Assembly: GCF_014641195.1 (NCBI RefSeq)
Contig: NZ_BMHQ01000003.1
Location: 288,496 to 352,495 of the forward strand
Origin: Marinithermofilum abyssi
Lineage (GTDB): Bacteria; Bacillota; Bacilli; Thermoactinomycetales; DSM-45169
Direction: 5' to 3'
Length of the DNA: 64,000 bases
Under the pieces are notes generated by a model. That model did not search any database. It was not told the origin of the DNA and was given only the letters and a program-made list of their open reading frames with translations. This document shows, one piece after another, positions 24,671 through 32,874 of this stretch. Made by a program: the position numbers and the translations under genes. Numbering within the stretch: the stretch's first letter is position 1; the number at the start of each line of letters is the position of its first letter.

Positions 24671-25424
24671 GCGCCTCCCTCCAACCCACTTTGCTCTGTA
24701 GCGGTGCAAGCAGCCCGTCTTGTAAGACGACCAAGGTATCGCTGGCCCCTACCTCCCCTGTATAACGGAGGACATGGGTCAGCCCTTCTTGTTCAAACCA
24801 CCGGCCCACCCGCCCCTTATTCAAAAGGGAAGGGATGTCTCCCCGGTGGCTGACGCCCCATTGCTGCAGCACCAGGCTGGCATCGTCCAAATCCCACCCG
24901 GTGAGGTCCATCTCCGCCAAGATAACTGCGGCACACAAGGTATCCTCCAGGGAAAACCGCCCCTGGGAGCCCGCGCAGATCAGCCAGACGGATTCCTTCT
25001 CCACCTCCTGCAGATAACGGGCCACCGCCGGAGCGTTGCGAAGGCAGGCGATTAGCAGCTCCTCGGCTATTTTGGCTCGGTGAATCGCCCGTGTGCCGTT
25101 AGTGGTGAGAAAAATGACATCTTTCCCCTTCACTTTTTCCGCGGGATATTCATCGGGGAAGGGGCCGCAGTCGAACCCGTCGACAGAGACGCCCCCCTCC
25201 TCTCCTCCGGTCAGGAGAAGAGGGGAGTCCAGCTCATCCGCCAACCGGCGCGCCTCCTCCAGGCTGCCGGCGGGCAAGATCCTGCGAGCGCCAGCCTCCA
25301 CGATGGCAAGGAGCGTCGTTGTCGCCAAGAGGGCATCCATGACGACAGCCATTGCCCCAGTCAGCCTGGCGGCATCGATCTCTTCTTTTTTCAGCCAAAC
25401 ACGCATTTTCTTCGTCGAAGTCAT
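24660..25424 (-). CDS. ComB-family (2-phosphosulfolactate phosphatase-like) protein, second copy
   Basis: 254 residues, clearly homologous to the copy at 17.6-18.4 kb, with VVMDALLATTT, LLTGGEEGGVSVDGFDCG, FLTTNGTRAI and ICAGSQGRFSLEDTLCAA all intact. ATG 25424 has AGGAGC 4 bases upstream. Its stop overlaps the start of the APH-type kinase gene by 11 bases and its start is 11 bases from the acyl-CoA ligase stop, so the three are one transcript. Keeping kinase and phosphatase-like genes together in both copies argues for joint function. Confidence 0.8.
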   Translation of the reverse strand: MTSTKKMRVWLKKEEIDAARLTGAMAVVMDALLATTTLLAIVEAGARRILPAGSLEEARRLADELDSPLLLTGGEEGGVSVDGFDCGPFPDEYPAEKVKGKDVIFLTTNGTRAIHRAKIAEELLIACLRNAPAVARYLQEVEKESVWLICAGSQGRFSLEDTLCAAVILAEMDLTGWDLDDASLVLQQWGVSHRGDIPSLLNKGRVGRWFEQEGLTHVLRYTGEVGASDTLVVLQDGLLAPLQSKVGWREAHGR

Positions 25425-25434
25425 TCAGCTCCTG

Positions 25435-27138
25435 TTACGCGTCTTGCTGCTTCAAAGCTGCCTCCCTCGCCTGGTCCCTAAGCTGCCGGCGCAGGAATTT
25501 GCCCGTGGCGGTCTTGGGCAATTCCTTCAGGAAGACGACCTCCCGGGGGTACTTGTAATCCGCTATCCGCTCCTTGCAGAATTGGATCATCTCCTCCTCC
25601 GTCACCTCAAACCCTTCCTTGAGAGAAACGTAAGCCCTCACGGTCTCCCCTCGGTAGGGGTGGGGAACACCGACCACCGCCGCCTCCTTCACGGCGGGAT
25701 GCTTATATAGGACGTCCTCCACATCCCGGGGCCACACCTTGAAACCGGAAGCGATGATCATGTCCTTTTTCCGGTCGACGACGTAAAACCAGCCCTTTTC
25801 ATCCATCTTGACCACGTCCCCGGTGAGGAACCAGCCGTCGTGGAAGGCTTTTTCCGTCTCAGCGGGTTTTTCCCAGTAGCCGGCGAAGATCATCGGGCCC
25901 CGCACAGCAAATTCTCCCGTCTCCCTGGGAGCGACCTCCTTGGAGGGGTCTGCGAGGTCCACCAGCTTCGCTTCGCAGTTGGGGACGGGAATGCCCACCG
26001 ACAGGGCTCCGCTCTCCGGATCCACCGGCGCCCGGGCACCGAAGGGCACGACGAGGGTAGGGGAGTTGCTCTCCGTCAGCCCGTAAATATTGTGAATGTA
26101 AATGCCGAACTTCTCCATAAACTGCTCGGTGATGCTGGGGGCGATGGGAGCACCGCCGCTGTAGCATTTTTTCAGGGAGGAGAGATCGTGCTTTTCAACA
26201 TCGGGGTGGTTCATAAGGGCGATATAGGCGGTGATGGAGCCGACAGTGAAGGTAGGCCGCCACTTTTCGACGAGTCGCAGCATCTCCTTGACGTCAAAGC
26301 GATGGAACAGCACCAGGGGAATTCCGGCAAGGCCCGCCACGGCGATATGGCCCACGATGCCGGTGATGTGGAACAAGGGAGCCATACCCAACACGCAGTC
26401 CTCGTCTCCCAATTGCATCCAAGTGCGGTACACCTCGGCGTTAAAGACGATGTTCTTGTGCAGGCTCATCGCCCCCTTAGGAAGACCCGTAGTGCCGGAG
26501 GTGTACACCAAGTAGGCAACATCCTCAGGGGTGACCTTCTCCCGGGGGAGCCGGCGGTTTAACCTCTTTTGCACTGACTCCATCATGTCGGTGGTGTCGG
26601 CAAACCGCTGCTTATCAGAGTTTTTGAGCAAGCTGACGGTCTCCTTCATCCCCTTCGGGAGCAAGTCCACCTCATTGGTGGTGACCACGTGTTCCACCTT
26701 GGTCTTCGCCACCACTTCCTCGGCCACCACGGCGTAGAGGGACTCCAGACAGACCAGAACCTTTGCTCCGGAGTCGTTTAAGTGGTACTCCAGCTCCTTT
26801 TCCTTGAGCATCGGATTGAGGGGAACGATGATCGCGCCGCGCTTCCAGGCGCCGTACTGAGCGATAAGAAACTGGGGGTTGTTCTGCATATAGACAGCCA
26901 CCCGGTCCCCTTTGCCCACCCCCCACTCTGCCAGGAGAACGGCGAAAGCCTCCGCCATGCCATCCAGATCCTTATAGGAGATAGAGCGTTCAAAATAGTG
27001 GACGGCGGCCCGGTAGGGATACCGTTTCACCGACTCTTCGAAATAACCGATCATGCTCATCCTCGGCAGAGGCAGCTCCTGAGGAACATAAGGTGCGTAA
27101 GACGCAAGCCAAGGTTTGTCCGTGTAAGGAGAAGACAT
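25435..27138 (-). CDS. AMP-forming acyl-CoA synthetase of the second module
   Basis: 567 residues of the ANL superfamily: VYTSGTTGLPKGAMSLH (about 205-221), NIYGLTESNSPT (about 335), FLTGDVVKMDEKGWFYVVDR (about 430), and ELPKTATGKFLRRQL at the C-terminus with the catalytic lysine. It resembles long-chain/aryl acyl-CoA ligases. ATG 27138 follows AGGAGGG by 6 bases. Although same in role, it is not a close duplicate of the ligase at 19.9-21.6 kb, so the two modules may use different acids. Confidence 0.88.
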   Translation of the reverse strand: MSSPYTDKPWLASYAPYVPQELPLPRMSMIGYFEESVKRYPYRAAVHYFERSISYKDLDGMAEAFAVLLAEWGVGKGDRVAVYMQNNPQFLIAQYGAWKRGAIIVPLNPMLKEKELEYHLNDSGAKVLVCLESLYAVVAEEVVAKTKVEHVVTTNEVDLLPKGMKETVSLLKNSDKQRFADTTDMMESVQKRLNRRLPREKVTPEDVAYLVYTSGTTGLPKGAMSLHKNIVFNAEVYRTWMQLGDEDCVLGMAPLFHITGIVGHIAVAGLAGIPLVLFHRFDVKEMLRLVEKWRPTFTVGSITAYIALMNHPDVEKHDLSSLKKCYSGGAPIAPSITEQFMEKFGIYIHNIYGLTESNSPTLVVPFGARAPVDPESGALSVGIPVPNCEAKLVDLADPSKEVAPRETGEFAVRGPMIFAGYWEKPAETEKAFHDGWFLTGDVVKMDEKGWFYVVDRKKDMIIASGFKVWPRDVEDVLYKHPAVKEAAVVGVPHPYRGETVRAYVSLKEGFEVTEEEMIQFCKERIADYKYPREVVFLKELPKTATGKFLRRQLRDQAREAALKQQDA

Positions 27139-27155
27139 GTTGATCCCTCCTGTTT

Positions 27156-27735
27156 TCATCGTTTAAAGACGGCCGCTCCGTCGTCCACAAACAGGACGGA
27201 TCCGTTGACAAAGGAAGCGTCATTGCTGGCGAGGAAAGCCACCACCTTAACCACTTCCCCGGGCTTTGCCGCCCTGCCGCGCATTTGCGCTTTTTCACCG
27301 CTTTCCAAACTTTGGAGCGCAGTTTCCACGACTGGACGTTCTCCGTATCCACCAGCCCCAGAGCGATGGCCACGACGCGGATGTTGTAGGGTGCCAGCTC
27401 TAAGGCCGCCGCTTTGGTCATCATCACCACGGCGCCCTTGCTGGCATGATAGGGAAAAATGTTTACGGTTGCCGACAACCGGCGTTTGAACATGATGTCC
27501 AGCTTGTCGAATGCGTGGAGGGTATCTGAACCAACGCCTTCACGCTGTCATAAAGAGAAGTGTCTGCCTGAAAGAAGCGGGCAGATCCCCTTGGCTTCAA
27601 TCTCGGCCACTGTCCGCTCTCTGTTGAACCTGGTCGAGATCCGCCACAACCACCTTGGCTCCCTTCCGGGCCAGCTCTTTGGCGGCAGACCTACCGATCC
27701 CCTTCGCTCCACCGGTGACAATTTTTTACTGCATC
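27156..27735 (-). pseudogene. Short-chain dehydrogenase relic with several frameshifts
   Basis: From the right, IVTGGAKGIGRSAAKELARK gives the SDR glycine motif, followed by frame loss and a stop; further on come MFKR, FPYHASKGAVVMMTKAAALE with the catalytic Tyr and Lys, PYNIRVVAIALGLVDTENV, and the end ...GAAVFKR. The order matches the intact SDR at 11.2-11.9 kb, including the same FKR end. At least three frame changes and a gap near 27490-27600 make it nonfunctional. Confidence 0.8.
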
Positions 27736-27807
27736 GATTGAACCTCGCTTTTTCTGCAACGGATAGAGAAAGATCCTCCGCACGGGTACGGGGGTCGAAG
27801 GCTTCGG

Positions 27808-28812
27808 CTACACTTCCACCTTGGTGTGGACGCCGAACATCCGCGCCGGGTTTTTCACCATAATCTGATCGATCTGCTCCTCGGTGACCCCTTTTTCCTT
27901 CAATTGTGGAATGATGGTGTCAAAGACGTAGGTGATATGCCAGTTTTCCAACAATTTGGCCAGCTGCTCCGGCCAGACCGGGGGGCGGCCCAACCAGACG
28001 TTCACCGTGTCGTGGGAAAGGAGGATCTGCTCCTCGTAGCCTGCATTGATCAGCCCCAACAGGACGACGAGCTTCTCGGAATCCATCGGCATCCCGACGA
28101 AACCTTGGATGCCCATGCGATCAAAACCAACGGAGCAGCCCGTCTGCAACACGCGGATGTGGTAGCCCACATCGGTGTTCCCGTCCATGTGGCCGATAAG
28201 GATGCGGCTGGGATCCGCTCCTTCGGCAACCAGAAACTCCGCCTGCTCCGGTCCCATGGTCCCTTCCTGAGTGTGGGTGATGAGAGGCACCCCCGTCTCC
28301 CGTTGCACTTTGGCCGCCGCCCGGAAGAACATCTTCTCATAATCGGTGATCTCGTTCTTGCTGGAGGCCAGCTTGATCACGCCGGCCTTGATGCCGGTTT
28401 TGCCGATCCCCTCGGTGATCTCCCTGATAAACATCTCGTAGATTTCCTGCTCTGCATCCGATACCACATTGCGGAACTTAAAGTAGTTGGGTGCCCCTTC
28501 GCCTTCGTAGTAGTACCCGGTGGAACAGACGATGTTGACCCCCGTTCGCTCGGAAATCTCCTTTAATAATTCGGGGTTCCGGCCACAATCGTTGGGGGTG
28601 GCGTCCACGATCGTCTTTACGCCGTGGGCTTTCGCCTTTTCGGCCACCTCGATCCCCGTCTGCAGGGCCGCCTCCCAATCGACCCCTCCTAAGGTCACAT
28701 CGCCGTCAAAACCGGGGTAACCGAAGGCAAAATGCTCATGGATCAAGGTTTTTCCCAATTCCTCCGTAGCGATCGGCCCACGAACGGTGTTCACCACTTT
28801 TTCCATGTTCAT
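27808..28812 (-). CDS. Phosphotriesterase-like lactonase (amidohydrolase superfamily)
   Basis: 334 residues. All metal ligands of the binuclear phosphotriesterase site are in place: HEH at residues 25-27, the bridging lysine in GVIKLASS (K147), H180 (ITHTQEG), H208 (IGHMD) and D268 (LLSHDTV). Members of the PLL subgroup hydrolyse lactones rather than organophosphates. In this operon, next to acyl-CoA ligase, kinase and dehydrogenase genes, opening a gamma- or delta-lactone to its hydroxy acid would be a natural entry step. ATG 28812 has AGGAG 4 bases upstream; ATG 28806 is an alternative. A relic of its 5' end occurs at 4.7 kb. Confidence 0.85.
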   Translation of the reverse strand: MNMEKVVNTVRGPIATEELGKTLIHEHFAFGYPGFDGDVTLGGVDWEAALQTGIEVAEKAKAHGVKTIVDATPNDCGRNPELLKEISERTGVNIVCSTGYYYEGEGAPNYFKFRNVVSDAEQEIYEMFIREITEGIGKTGIKAGVIKLASSKNEITDYEKMFFRAAAKVQRETGVPLITHTQEGTMGPEQAEFLVAEGADPSRILIGHMDGNTDVGYHIRVLQTGCSVGFDRMGIQGFVGMPMDSEKLVVLLGLINAGYEEQILLSHDTVNVWLGRPPVWPEQLAKLLENWHITYVFDTIIPQLKEKGVTEEQIDQIMVKNPARMFGVHTKVEV

Positions 28813-28839
28813 CCCTCTCCTTTTTGGAATTTGTCCTTT

Positions 28840-29150
28840 TCACTCGACACTAAGCTCCAGACAGCTACAGCCCGGCGGTGCACCCTCGGGCCCGTCGGCT
28901 AAGCGCAGGGTGCGGGCATTGGCCCACATGTAGGCGAGGGGGAAATCTTCACTTATACCGACGGCACCGAAGGCCTGAAAGGCACGATCGATGACGTTGA
29001 GAACCATGTTGGAAGCGACTACTTTGATCATGGCGATCTTCTTCTCCCTGCTTTGTTGCCTACGGTATCCATCATGTCTTCCGCTTTCAGCGTCAACAGG
29101 CGGGCTTGTTCGATCTCGATACGGGAATCAGCGATCCATTCCCCTTTGAA
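28840..29150 (-). pseudogene. Acyl-CoA dehydrogenase relic (C-terminal third)
   Basis: Two frames carry [20 protein letters not shown] and then [20 protein letters not shown] with [20 protein letters not shown], matching the C-terminal third of the ACAD10/11-like gene at 18.6-19.9 kb. A frame change lies near 29045, the residues after DGP are garbled, and everything before WIADS is missing. It was the first gene of the second module as it now stands. Confidence 0.8.
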
Positions 29151-29650
29151 TGCACACCTCCTCTTCTCTCAGGACGTTGCATTGTCGTTCACCCAAATAT
29201 ATAAGCAAGATGAATGCCAGTCTATTTACAGCGTTCCAGGAGGAACATTAACAGAAAATTGTGTTAAATGTACACAAAAAGGTCCCCGTCGACGGAAGTA
29301 ACTGAAAAGACGACAGTGTTGTGCTTCTTTCTCTCAGATGTTTCTTTTAGAAACAAATTTTGTTTACGGAGAACCCATACAGTAATATGGCTGGAGTGTC
29401 CCAACTAGCAAGTAACTTAATACGGCAACGACAGTCTGAAGGAATTGTATTAGCAAAAAAGGCGTATAGAAGACGAATCAGAAAGTATACAGAAAAAGCC
29501 GGGAATGAATCTGTTGAGTTGTAAGAGCCTTTTTATCATACGTTGCTAAGGGCTCATTTGTCTCTTGACCTTGAAGTCAGATATAAGGTTTATATTGTCT
29601 GATACATACCGATCAATAGCCCGGAACTCCTGAGAAAAAACGTTTCTGGG
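29151..29650. other. AT-rich intergenic region with one recombinase relic
   Basis: Base composition drops sharply here compared with the catabolic genes to the left. Apart from the short serine-recombinase-like frame listed separately, no gene is supported. It forms the border between the decayed acyl-CoA module and the malonate locus. Confidence 0.4.
29387..29524 (+). pseudogene. Possible serine recombinase (resolvase) relic
   Basis: A 45-codon frame contains LASNLIRQRQSEGIVLAKKA, resembling the resolvase segment at the end of the catalytic domain (typically ..FE..LIRERQREGIALAKKRG). The catalytic serine region and the DNA-binding C-terminus are absent and there is no ribosome binding site. 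It may be the trace of a Tn3-like or phage element; resemblance is over ~20 residues only. Confidence 0.4.
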
Positions 29651-29658
29651 TTTTTTAA

Positions 29659-29687
29659 TTGACGATGAAAGAGAGGTATGTTACATT
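29659..29687 (+). promoter_or_regulatory. matC promoter
   Basis: TTGACG (29659-29664), 17 bases, TACATT (29682-29687). The same pair with the same spacing is preserved in the duplicated leader at 51.15-51.18 kb, which supports function. Confidence 0.55.
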
Positions 29688-29689
29688 TT

Positions 29690-29703
29690 TGAAAACGCTA
29701 TCA
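29690..29703 (+). promoter_or_regulatory. cre site (CcpA) at the matC promoter
   Basis: TGAAAACGCTATCA matches the consensus TGWAANCGNTNWCA at every defined position and starts 3 bases past the -10 box. Catabolite repression of malonate uptake is implied. Confidence 0.7.
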
Positions 29704-29747
29704 TTTATCTATATTCCGAAAATAGTTAATACTCTTAAAAATTAGTT

Positions 29748-29760
29748 GTCGACAATCGAC
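29748..29760. promoter_or_regulatory. GntR-type operator upstream of matC
   Basis: GTCGACAATCGAC. The reverse complement GTCGATTGTCGAC occurs upstream of the GntR gene (38228-38240) and a one-base variant upstream of the broken matC copy (51090-51102). It contains the TTGTCGACAA core common for FCD-type GntR proteins. Confidence 0.65.
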
Positions 29761-29786
29761 TAAAATTAAGGAGGGATAATGATGGA

Positions 29787-29834
29787 ATGAATCGGGGTGG
29801 ACCTCATTATTTGTTGAGATGTCCCAGACCTTAA
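29787..29834 (+). other. Possible 15-codon leader peptide before matC
   Basis: An ATG behind AAGGAGGG (29768-29775) opens MNRGGPHYLLRCPRP and stops 31 bases before matC. A three-codon frame (ATG ATG GAA TGA, 29779-29790) overlaps its start. In the duplicated copy the corresponding start, MNRGRLHY, and an AAAGGAG are kept, but the stop is lost. Translation is unproven. Confidence 0.25.
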
Positions 29835-29865
29835 GCACACTTTCAAAGCTTAGGAGGAGGATCAC

Positions 29866-31170
29866 ATGAGCATAGAATTGGTCACCATCATCGTGCTTCT
29901 GATCATGTTCGTTATTGGCTCGGTCTTGCCGGTCAACCTCGGCGTTTTGGGCTTTGTCGCCGCATTTCTCGTCGGTACCTTCGTAAGCGGCCTGAGCGTT
30001 GACGAAATCTATAGCGTATTTCCGGCGAATCTATTCGTCACTCTTGCAGGAGTCACCTACTTATTCGCTATTGTGCAGAACAATGGAACCGTCGACTTGA
30101 TCACTGGCTGGGGCCTTCGCTTGGTCAGAGGTAACCTCGGCCTCATACCATGGGTCATGTTCGGTCTGTGCACCCTACTCACCAGCGTTGGGACGTTGGG
30201 TCCTGCTGCTGTTGCGATCCTCGCCCCGATCGCGTTACGGTTCGCTGCCCGATACCACATTAGTCCTCTCCTGATGGGCATATTGGTTGTTACGGGATCC
30301 ACTGCGGGTTCCTTCTCGCCGCTGAATCCCTATGGCGTGATCGTCAACGGTGTGATGCAAACGAGAGATTTACCCCATTCGCCGGGATTGCTCTTTGTAA
30401 ACGCCTTTTTCTATAGCATAGTGGTTTCGTTGGTCATATTCGTCGTTCTCGGCGGGCTTCGCTTGCTGCAAAGGCAGGACACTTCTCAGATGTACGTAGC
30501 GGCAACAATGGAGGGCATCCCTGCGGACAAGAATGACAATTCCGGAGACCGTACAGAAAGGCAAGAAGATGGGTTGACCCTGTATAAAGGTGTCACGCTC
30601 GCGGGCATAGGCCTCCTTGTCGTACTGGCTCTTGGGTTTGACATAGATATTGGCTTTGCGGCGTTCGCCGTAGGTTTGGCGCTGGCCCTGATCGCCCCCA
30701 GGAAGCAAGCCGGAGTCCTCGGGCGCATGCCATGGTCGGTGATCCTTCTGATCACGGGAATCGTGACATACGTGGGAGTACTGGAGGAAACTGGTACCAT
30801 TGACTACGTAACCGAGCTGATCGCCAGGGTGGGTAACCCCGTGATGGCAGCTCTTACGGCGTCCTACGTGGGAGGGGTTGTCTCGGCCTTTGCCTCGACA
30901 ACAGGTTTTCTGGCGGCCATCATCCCTCTCGCGGCTCCCATCCTGCAGGACCCGACCATTTCGTCCATCGGTGTAGTCTCAGCGATCGCTATTGCCTCCA
31001 GCATTGTTGACATAAGCCCCTTCTCCACAAATGGGGCGTTGCTGCTCGCGAACGTGCAAGGGGTGAAAGAGCGTGTGTTTTTCAGGCAGCTCTTGCTCGT
31101 TTCCGCGATCGTTGTCGTTCTCGGACCAGGGCTCGCTTGGCTCGGATTCGTGTTGATCGGAATCATATGA
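29866..31170 (+). CDS. matC: MatC-like malonate/dicarboxylate carrier
   Basis: 434 residues, a polytopic membrane protein with about 11-12 hydrophobic segments. The first ~140 residues match the MatC N-terminal domain (VLPVNLGVLGFVAAFLVGTF ... VTYLFAIVQNNGTVDLI), and the second half has the related VAFASTTGFLAAIIPLAAP-type hairpin. MatC imports malonate in rhizobia. It faces the malonate decarboxylase genes, converging on a shared terminator, and occupies the role of the usual mdcF/mdcLM transporters. Ribosome binding site TAGGAGGAGG lies 8 bases before the ATG. Confidence 0.85.
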   Translation: MSIELVTIIVLLIMFVIGSVLPVNLGVLGFVAAFLVGTFVSGLSVDEIYSVFPANLFVTLAGVTYLFAIVQNNGTVDLITGWGLRLVRGNLGLIPWVMFGLCTLLTSVGTLGPAAVAILAPIALRFAARYHISPLLMGILVVTGSTAGSFSPLNPYGVIVNGVMQTRDLPHSPGLLFVNAFFYSIVVSLVIFVVLGGLRLLQRQDTSQMYVAATMEGIPADKNDNSGDRTERQEDGLTLYKGVTLAGIGLLVVLALGFDIDIGFAAFAVGLALALIAPRKQAGVLGRMPWSVILLITGIVTYVGVLEETGTIDYVTELIARVGNPVMAALTASYVGGVVSAFASTTGFLAAIIPLAAPILQDPTISSIGVVSAIAIASSIVDISPFSTNGALLLANVQGVKERVFFRQLLLVSAIVVVLGPGLAWLGFVLIGII

Positions 31171-31229
31171 TCACCGACCTGGTGCAAACTGAACCACACT
31201 GTTTCACAAAGTCGGCCTGGAACCCACCG

Positions 31230-31269
31230 AAAAATCCCGGCCCCTTACTGTAGAAGGGACGGGATTTTT
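31230..31269. terminator. Bidirectional terminator between matC and mdcH
   Basis: Arms AAAAATCCCGGCCCCTT (31230-31246) and AAGGGACGGGATTTTT (31254-31269) give a long stem whose A/T ends supply a U-tract on either strand, as expected between converging genes. Confidence 0.8.
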
Positions 31270-31321
31270 GTGCCGGTCACGAGCTCGATTAGGTACAGTG
31301 TCCCGCCACCGATCACCATGT

Positions 31322-32239
31322 CTAGCCCTTCTCCCGTCGGGTAAGGATGACCGCAGAGTTGAGGCCGCTGTTCGTGATGGAGATGGAACGGGCGGCGGGG
31401 AATGCGGCCGCGGCGAGATCAGTGAGTACGTGACCGGGCGGCATCTCCAGGAACAATCGGGCGCCAAGTTCGAAGAACAGCGTTGTGACTTCATGCCAGC
31501 GAACCGGGTGAGAGACACTTATCGCGAGATCTTCCCGGATCGCTTCGGGATCCCGCAATGCGCGCGCCCTGCGGTTGCCGCCATATGGAACGGCCGGCTC
31601 GCGAAAGGGGACTTCGTCGAGGGCACGGGCGAGCCGGCCGGATACATGCTGAAGCAGCGGGCAATGGGATGGGACGCTCACGCGCAGGATCTCCGCCCTG
31701 TACGCACCCGCGGCGCGTGCCATGGCCAATACCGCGTCGATCCCAGGGATGGAGCCAGCGATCGTGATCTGATCTGGCGCGTTCAGGTTGGCGATGAACA
31801 CCGGCTCCCCGGCTTGCCCGATAAGCGGGGCCAAACGCCGTTCATCAAGCCCGATAACGACAGACATCCCGTAGCCTTGTGGAAAAGCGTTCTCCATTAG
31901 CTCGCCGCGCAGTTTGACCAGTGAGAGCGCGTCCCGGAAATCCAGCGCACCGGCGATAACGGCGGCAGCGAACGCCCCGACCGAGTGGCCGGCGACCATG
32001 TCCGCCATCACTCCTTCGCTCTTCAACGCACGAGCCGTGGAAACTCCAGCGACAAGCAGAGCGATCTGCACCGCAGTGGTGGATGATAGCGCGGAATCGG
32101 TGTCGAAGGAGAGGACGTCCTTATCGAGCACCGCGCTCGCTTCTTCGAGTGTCCCGCTAACCACGGGATGATCCGGCAGCTCGTGAAGCATGCCGGGCTG
32201 TTGGGAGCCTTGGCCGGGAAACAGGAACGCGACACTCAT
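31322..32239 (-). CDS. mdcH: MdcH, malonyl-CoA:ACP transacylase subunit of malonate decarboxylase
   Basis: 305 residues of the acyl transferase (FabD) fold: FLFPGQGSQQPGML at the N-terminus, the nucleophile elbow GHSVGAFAAA near residue 87, and SVPSHCPLL with the second catalytic His near 190. MdcH loads malonate from malonyl-CoA on the decarboxylase carrier protein to prime the cycle. ATG 32239 overlaps the mdcG stop as TGATG. It is the last gene of the mdc operon; the coding sequence is GC-rich. Confidence 0.9.
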   Translation of the reverse strand: MSVAFLFPGQGSQQPGMLHELPDHPVVSGTLEEASAVLDKDVLSFDTDSALSSTTAVQIALLVAGVSTARALKSEGVMADMVAGHSVGAFAAAVIAGALDFRDALSLVKLRGELMENAFPQGYGMSVVIGLDERRLAPLIGQAGEPVFIANLNAPDQITIAGSIPGIDAVLAMARAAGAYRAEILRVSVPSHCPLLQHVSGRLARALDEVPFREPAVPYGGNRRARALRDPEAIREDLAISVSHPVRWHEVTTLFFELGARLFLEMPPGHVLTDLAAAAFPAARSISITNSGLNSAVILTRREKG

Positions 32240-32874
32240 CAAATCCCTCCCATCTCCATCCAGGGGGTGTTAACCAAGCGTGGACCCGTCCGGGTCCGGA
32301 ACAGCACCGGTGGTTCCCCGCGTGCATATTCGGCTAGTGAAACCGCCCCACCGGGGGTTTCCAGTTGACCATCGACGCGCACGGGCAACCGGGTGAACGC
32401 TTGGACGAGCTGGCGGGCCATCTCGACAGAGAGGTGGTTTGTAACCCGGATCACGAGGTCCAAGTCGCTGGTAGCAGTGGCGGTCGGCACACCGCTGGCG
32501 AGCTCGAACCCGACACTGCCTGTAGGACCCCAAGTGAGCCCGCGGGCGGTCAAAAGCTCATCGACCGACTCCAGTACGCCCAACGCCCCGATTTGACGGG
32601 TTCGTGGACAGGTCCTCCATATCTTCTTGGCGGCTAGCTGCTCGGGGGTGATCCGTTCCACGATCGCGTGAGTCGGTATATAGGCGGCGAACCGCAGGTC
32701 CCGGGTCCGCCCGCGAACCCCTGCCGGCACCATGCCGTCAACCAGCGGAGCGCGGCGGACGACAACCAGCGGTGCCCGATCAAGCGTCTCGTCAACCCAT
32801 AGGGGGCGCGGTAAACGGCAGACAAGGCCGCTGCGGTCCCGGATCCGTAACAGGTCGTGCGGGGCTAGTTCCAT
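32239..32874 (-). CDS. mdcG: MdcG, phosphoribosyl-dephospho-CoA transferase (holo-ACP synthase)
   Basis: 211 residues. The nucleotidyltransferase-like motif is GSVGFELASGVPTATATSDL followed by DLVIR (about 132-156). MdcG attaches the 2'-(5''-triphosphoribosyl)-3'-dephospho-CoA prosthetic group to serine of MdcC. It overlaps the end of mdcDE by 10 bases and the start of mdcH by one. Order within the operon follows the classical mdc cluster. Confidence 0.88.
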   Translation of the reverse strand: MELAPHDLLRIRDRSGLVCRLPRPLWVDETLDRAPLVVVRRAPLVDGMVPAGVRGRTRDLRFAAYIPTHAIVERITPEQLAAKKIWRTCPRTRQIGALGVLESVDELLTARGLTWGPTGSVGFELASGVPTATATSDLDLVIRVTNHLSVEMARQLVQAFTRLPVRVDGQLETPGGAVSLAEYARGEPPVLFRTRTGPRLVNTPWMEMGGI

